From JBEKJU01 sp050011095 (GTDB lineage Bacteria > Desulfobacterota > Syntrophorhabdia > Syntrophorhabdales > WCHB1-27), in contig JBEKJU010000057.1 of assembly GCA_050011095.1 (NCBI GenBank), positions 1-24,513 on the forward strand: a stretch of 24,513 bases of DNA, written 5' to 3'. Made by a program: the position numbers and the translations under genes. Position 1 is the stretch's first letter. Every line of letters starts with the position of its first letter. Under the pieces are notes generated by a model that saw nothing but the letters and a program-made list of their open reading frames with translations, was not told the DNA's origin and ran no database searches. Shown here piece by piece: positions 24,201 through 24,513 of the stretch.

Positions 24201-24513
24201 TGGGCTACAGGTACATCTTCAAGGACATGAGCATGAGGATCGGCAGGGAGATCGCCAAGCTCGAAAAGCTGACGGGCTGCAAGTTCGGGGACCCCAGGAA
24301 CCCGCTCCTCCTCTCGGTCAGGAGCGGGGCCACCGTCTCGCTGCCCGGCATGATGCACTCCTTTCTGAACGTGGGGATCAACCAGGCCATAGCCGAGGGG
24401 CTCGCCCGCAGGGAGGGCTTCGGGTGGGCCGCGTGGGATTCCTACCGCCGCTTCCTCCAGATATGGGGCATGTTCCACGGACTGGACCGGAATTTCTTCG
24501 ACAGCATCATGGG
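21299..24513 (+). CDS. Giant PEP/pyruvate-binding (PPDK N-terminal) domain protein, 5' part
   Basis: The frame is open from ATG 21299 to the window end (1071 codons) and continues beyond. AAGGG at 21286-21290 supports the start. Residues 1 to ~910 are mostly helical and match no enzyme I can name; a distinctive segment is YHKRHIAAGIPSMYGTYREE near 706-725. From about residue 928 the protein matches the nucleotide-binding N-terminal domain of pyruvate phosphate dikinase/PEP synthase: GNKGYYLKQLSALGFPIPPGF with Lys936, SVRSGATVSLPGMM with Arg1008, then a DSYRRFLQIWG segment. These are the ATP-site lysine and arginine of the family. The phosphohistidine and PEP-binding domains, if any, would lie outside the window. 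A Gly/Ala/Arg-rich insert sits at about 240-272. Substrate and role are unknown. Codon choice resembles the nuo genes, unlike the operon just upstream. Confidence 0.82.
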   Translation, partial: MNSRENDFTSSALQVNLERTAATVEIPEKQRDLLRVVEAHYGVHKRTRELLVELNHPYANRDYVLTQLKTLSIGDFHEFNDHPDGYSALVAILDIYVDILRADIASEIREKALRYLFDFLDTVATGSNDFLPRNMPLFTRTIDSLRALPEADDRVIKKSSTYLKGMARFLLNASPATAASLGLLLNRVFRATYRFWLAQPDPEEWFGPDGGRQGAAGAYLELIEPLGHRNLRRLLDRVSPSGEGRAAEGRGAADADAAPAGAEGRGAPESDSRAIAAYLAMPDYFQIVKAYLLIADELERSEAYAGRAHLVKLDFLLNVINTPALSEIHGSAFIEINRCLSMVFREETPGNVDNFIRKIFSLLTRAGSRYTHRNTIIACVTTIAREVFKQNNHPLVETFVAELIGFGFEHPDVKGSTAEWQIRMNPAHIENIRSWLAIIAMKPRWTKKLLSALIINLRLGGVFVRDTDLLQKDISGLLNADIGPAYNLVRQLLRIFPIYFNEIGAEGELREISTRIDELSFRNDPLVHFVRKQSHVESNSRLVTFMEDMFRYWHSRSKTHLRSHLPAELWGRIMPEGEYFDGLHHIFRVLFEKAGQKPQAFLEWDKSRIAREINAIKAIPERDRERGALALRFYQLLYKKYNPQHIDLLRDIEKAYLFDPLQVRSLKNSLRRGNYRRALEVVLDFLAILKERILSPEKTDYSENIYHKRHIAAGIPSMYGTYREEKFEAVGLSLRLESLAGVLFDRLKESLNLKFITGGTLQKIHQCLWLHIRALDIEGLATEGLVVKAKYITSALQVRQFSVDQYLDIFRFISKGIQDIVRDYYIDVHRQGLPLIIGQIQKGRTRGGGTGGPVDEETVYQVSENFMRSVISSAFGLQAIDNLVNSIIGTMSAELEKFKDNKQILNMVMGYEPELTVTPIYKPCKKMDNQIVIGNKGYYLKQLSALGFPIPPGFIITTEVFRAYEAVVGYRYIFKDMSMRIGREIAKLEKLTGCKFGDPRNPLLLSVRSGATVSLPGMMHSFLNVGINQAIAEGLARREGFGWAAWDSYRRFLQIWGMFHGLDRNFFDSIM
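22040..22098 (+). repeat. In-frame 14-bp direct repeat in low-complexity linker
   Basis: GAAGGTCGCGGCGC occurs at 22040-22053 and 22085-22098, 45 bases (15 codons) apart, so the reading frame is kept and the peptide EGRGA is encoded twice. It lies in an Ala/Gly/Asp-rich stretch of the giant PPDK-domain gene and looks like a recent or tolerated slippage expansion in a linker. Confidence 0.65.

Noticed and set aside
22823..24478. Minus-strand open frame (551 codons) near the window end
   Set aside because: It is antisense to the plus-strand frame that carries clear PPDK motifs and stays open to the window end.

Overview
The window is GC-rich and every credible gene reads on the + strand. It looks like a chromosomal segment of an anaerobic bacterium of the former Deltaproteobacteria (Desulfobacterota/Syntrophobacterales-like). 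That placement is an inference from a NADPH-type NuoF replacement in the nuo operon, large PEP/pyruvate-binding proteins, KaiC plus PAS-kinase modules and REP-like intergenic repeats. No rRNA, tRNA, CRISPR array or transposase was seen.

Layout: (1) 1-1741 is the 3' part of a class A penicillin-binding protein whose start lies outside the window. (2) 1742-2294 is non-coding. Its first half is a cluster of hairpin-forming repeats (about 1768-2056); its second half is AT-richer and carries a candidate promoter for the next operon. (3) 2295-16515 is one tightly packed operon for respiratory complex I in the order nuoA-B-C-D-[F']-G-H-I-J-K-L-M-N, with neighbours overlapping or at most 14 bases apart. 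nuoE is absent. The gene in the nuoF position encodes only the C-terminal Fe-S part of NuoF fused to a GltD/NfnB-like FAD- and NADPH-binding oxidoreductase. (4) 16516-17105 is non-coding and holds a REP-like hairpin pair, a 132-bp MITE-like element with perfect 17-bp terminal inverted repeats, and an extended -10 promoter. (5) 17106-21248 is a three-gene operon: a small unknown protein, a double-domain KaiC-family ATPase, and a hybrid PAS histidine kinase with a C-terminal receiver. Codon choice here (more CTG, more CGN) differs by eye from the flanking genes (CTC, AGG), suggesting separate acquisition. (6) 21299 to the window end is the first 1071 codons of a very large protein: about 900 mostly helical residues of unknown function, then a pyruvate phosphate dikinase N-terminal (nucleotide-binding) domain.

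How it works together: the nuo genes supply all membrane proton-pumping subunits (A,H,J,K,L,M,N) and the quinone-reducing arm (B,C,D,I). The peripheral electron-input arm (F'G) lacks the FMN/NADH module and appears rebuilt around an NADPH-type flavoprotein, recalling the SfrAB-type pairing of a GltD-like with a NuoG-like subunit. This is the strongest candidate for unusual biology. The KaiC/kinase operon and the dikinase-like giant gene are the other two points worth attention.
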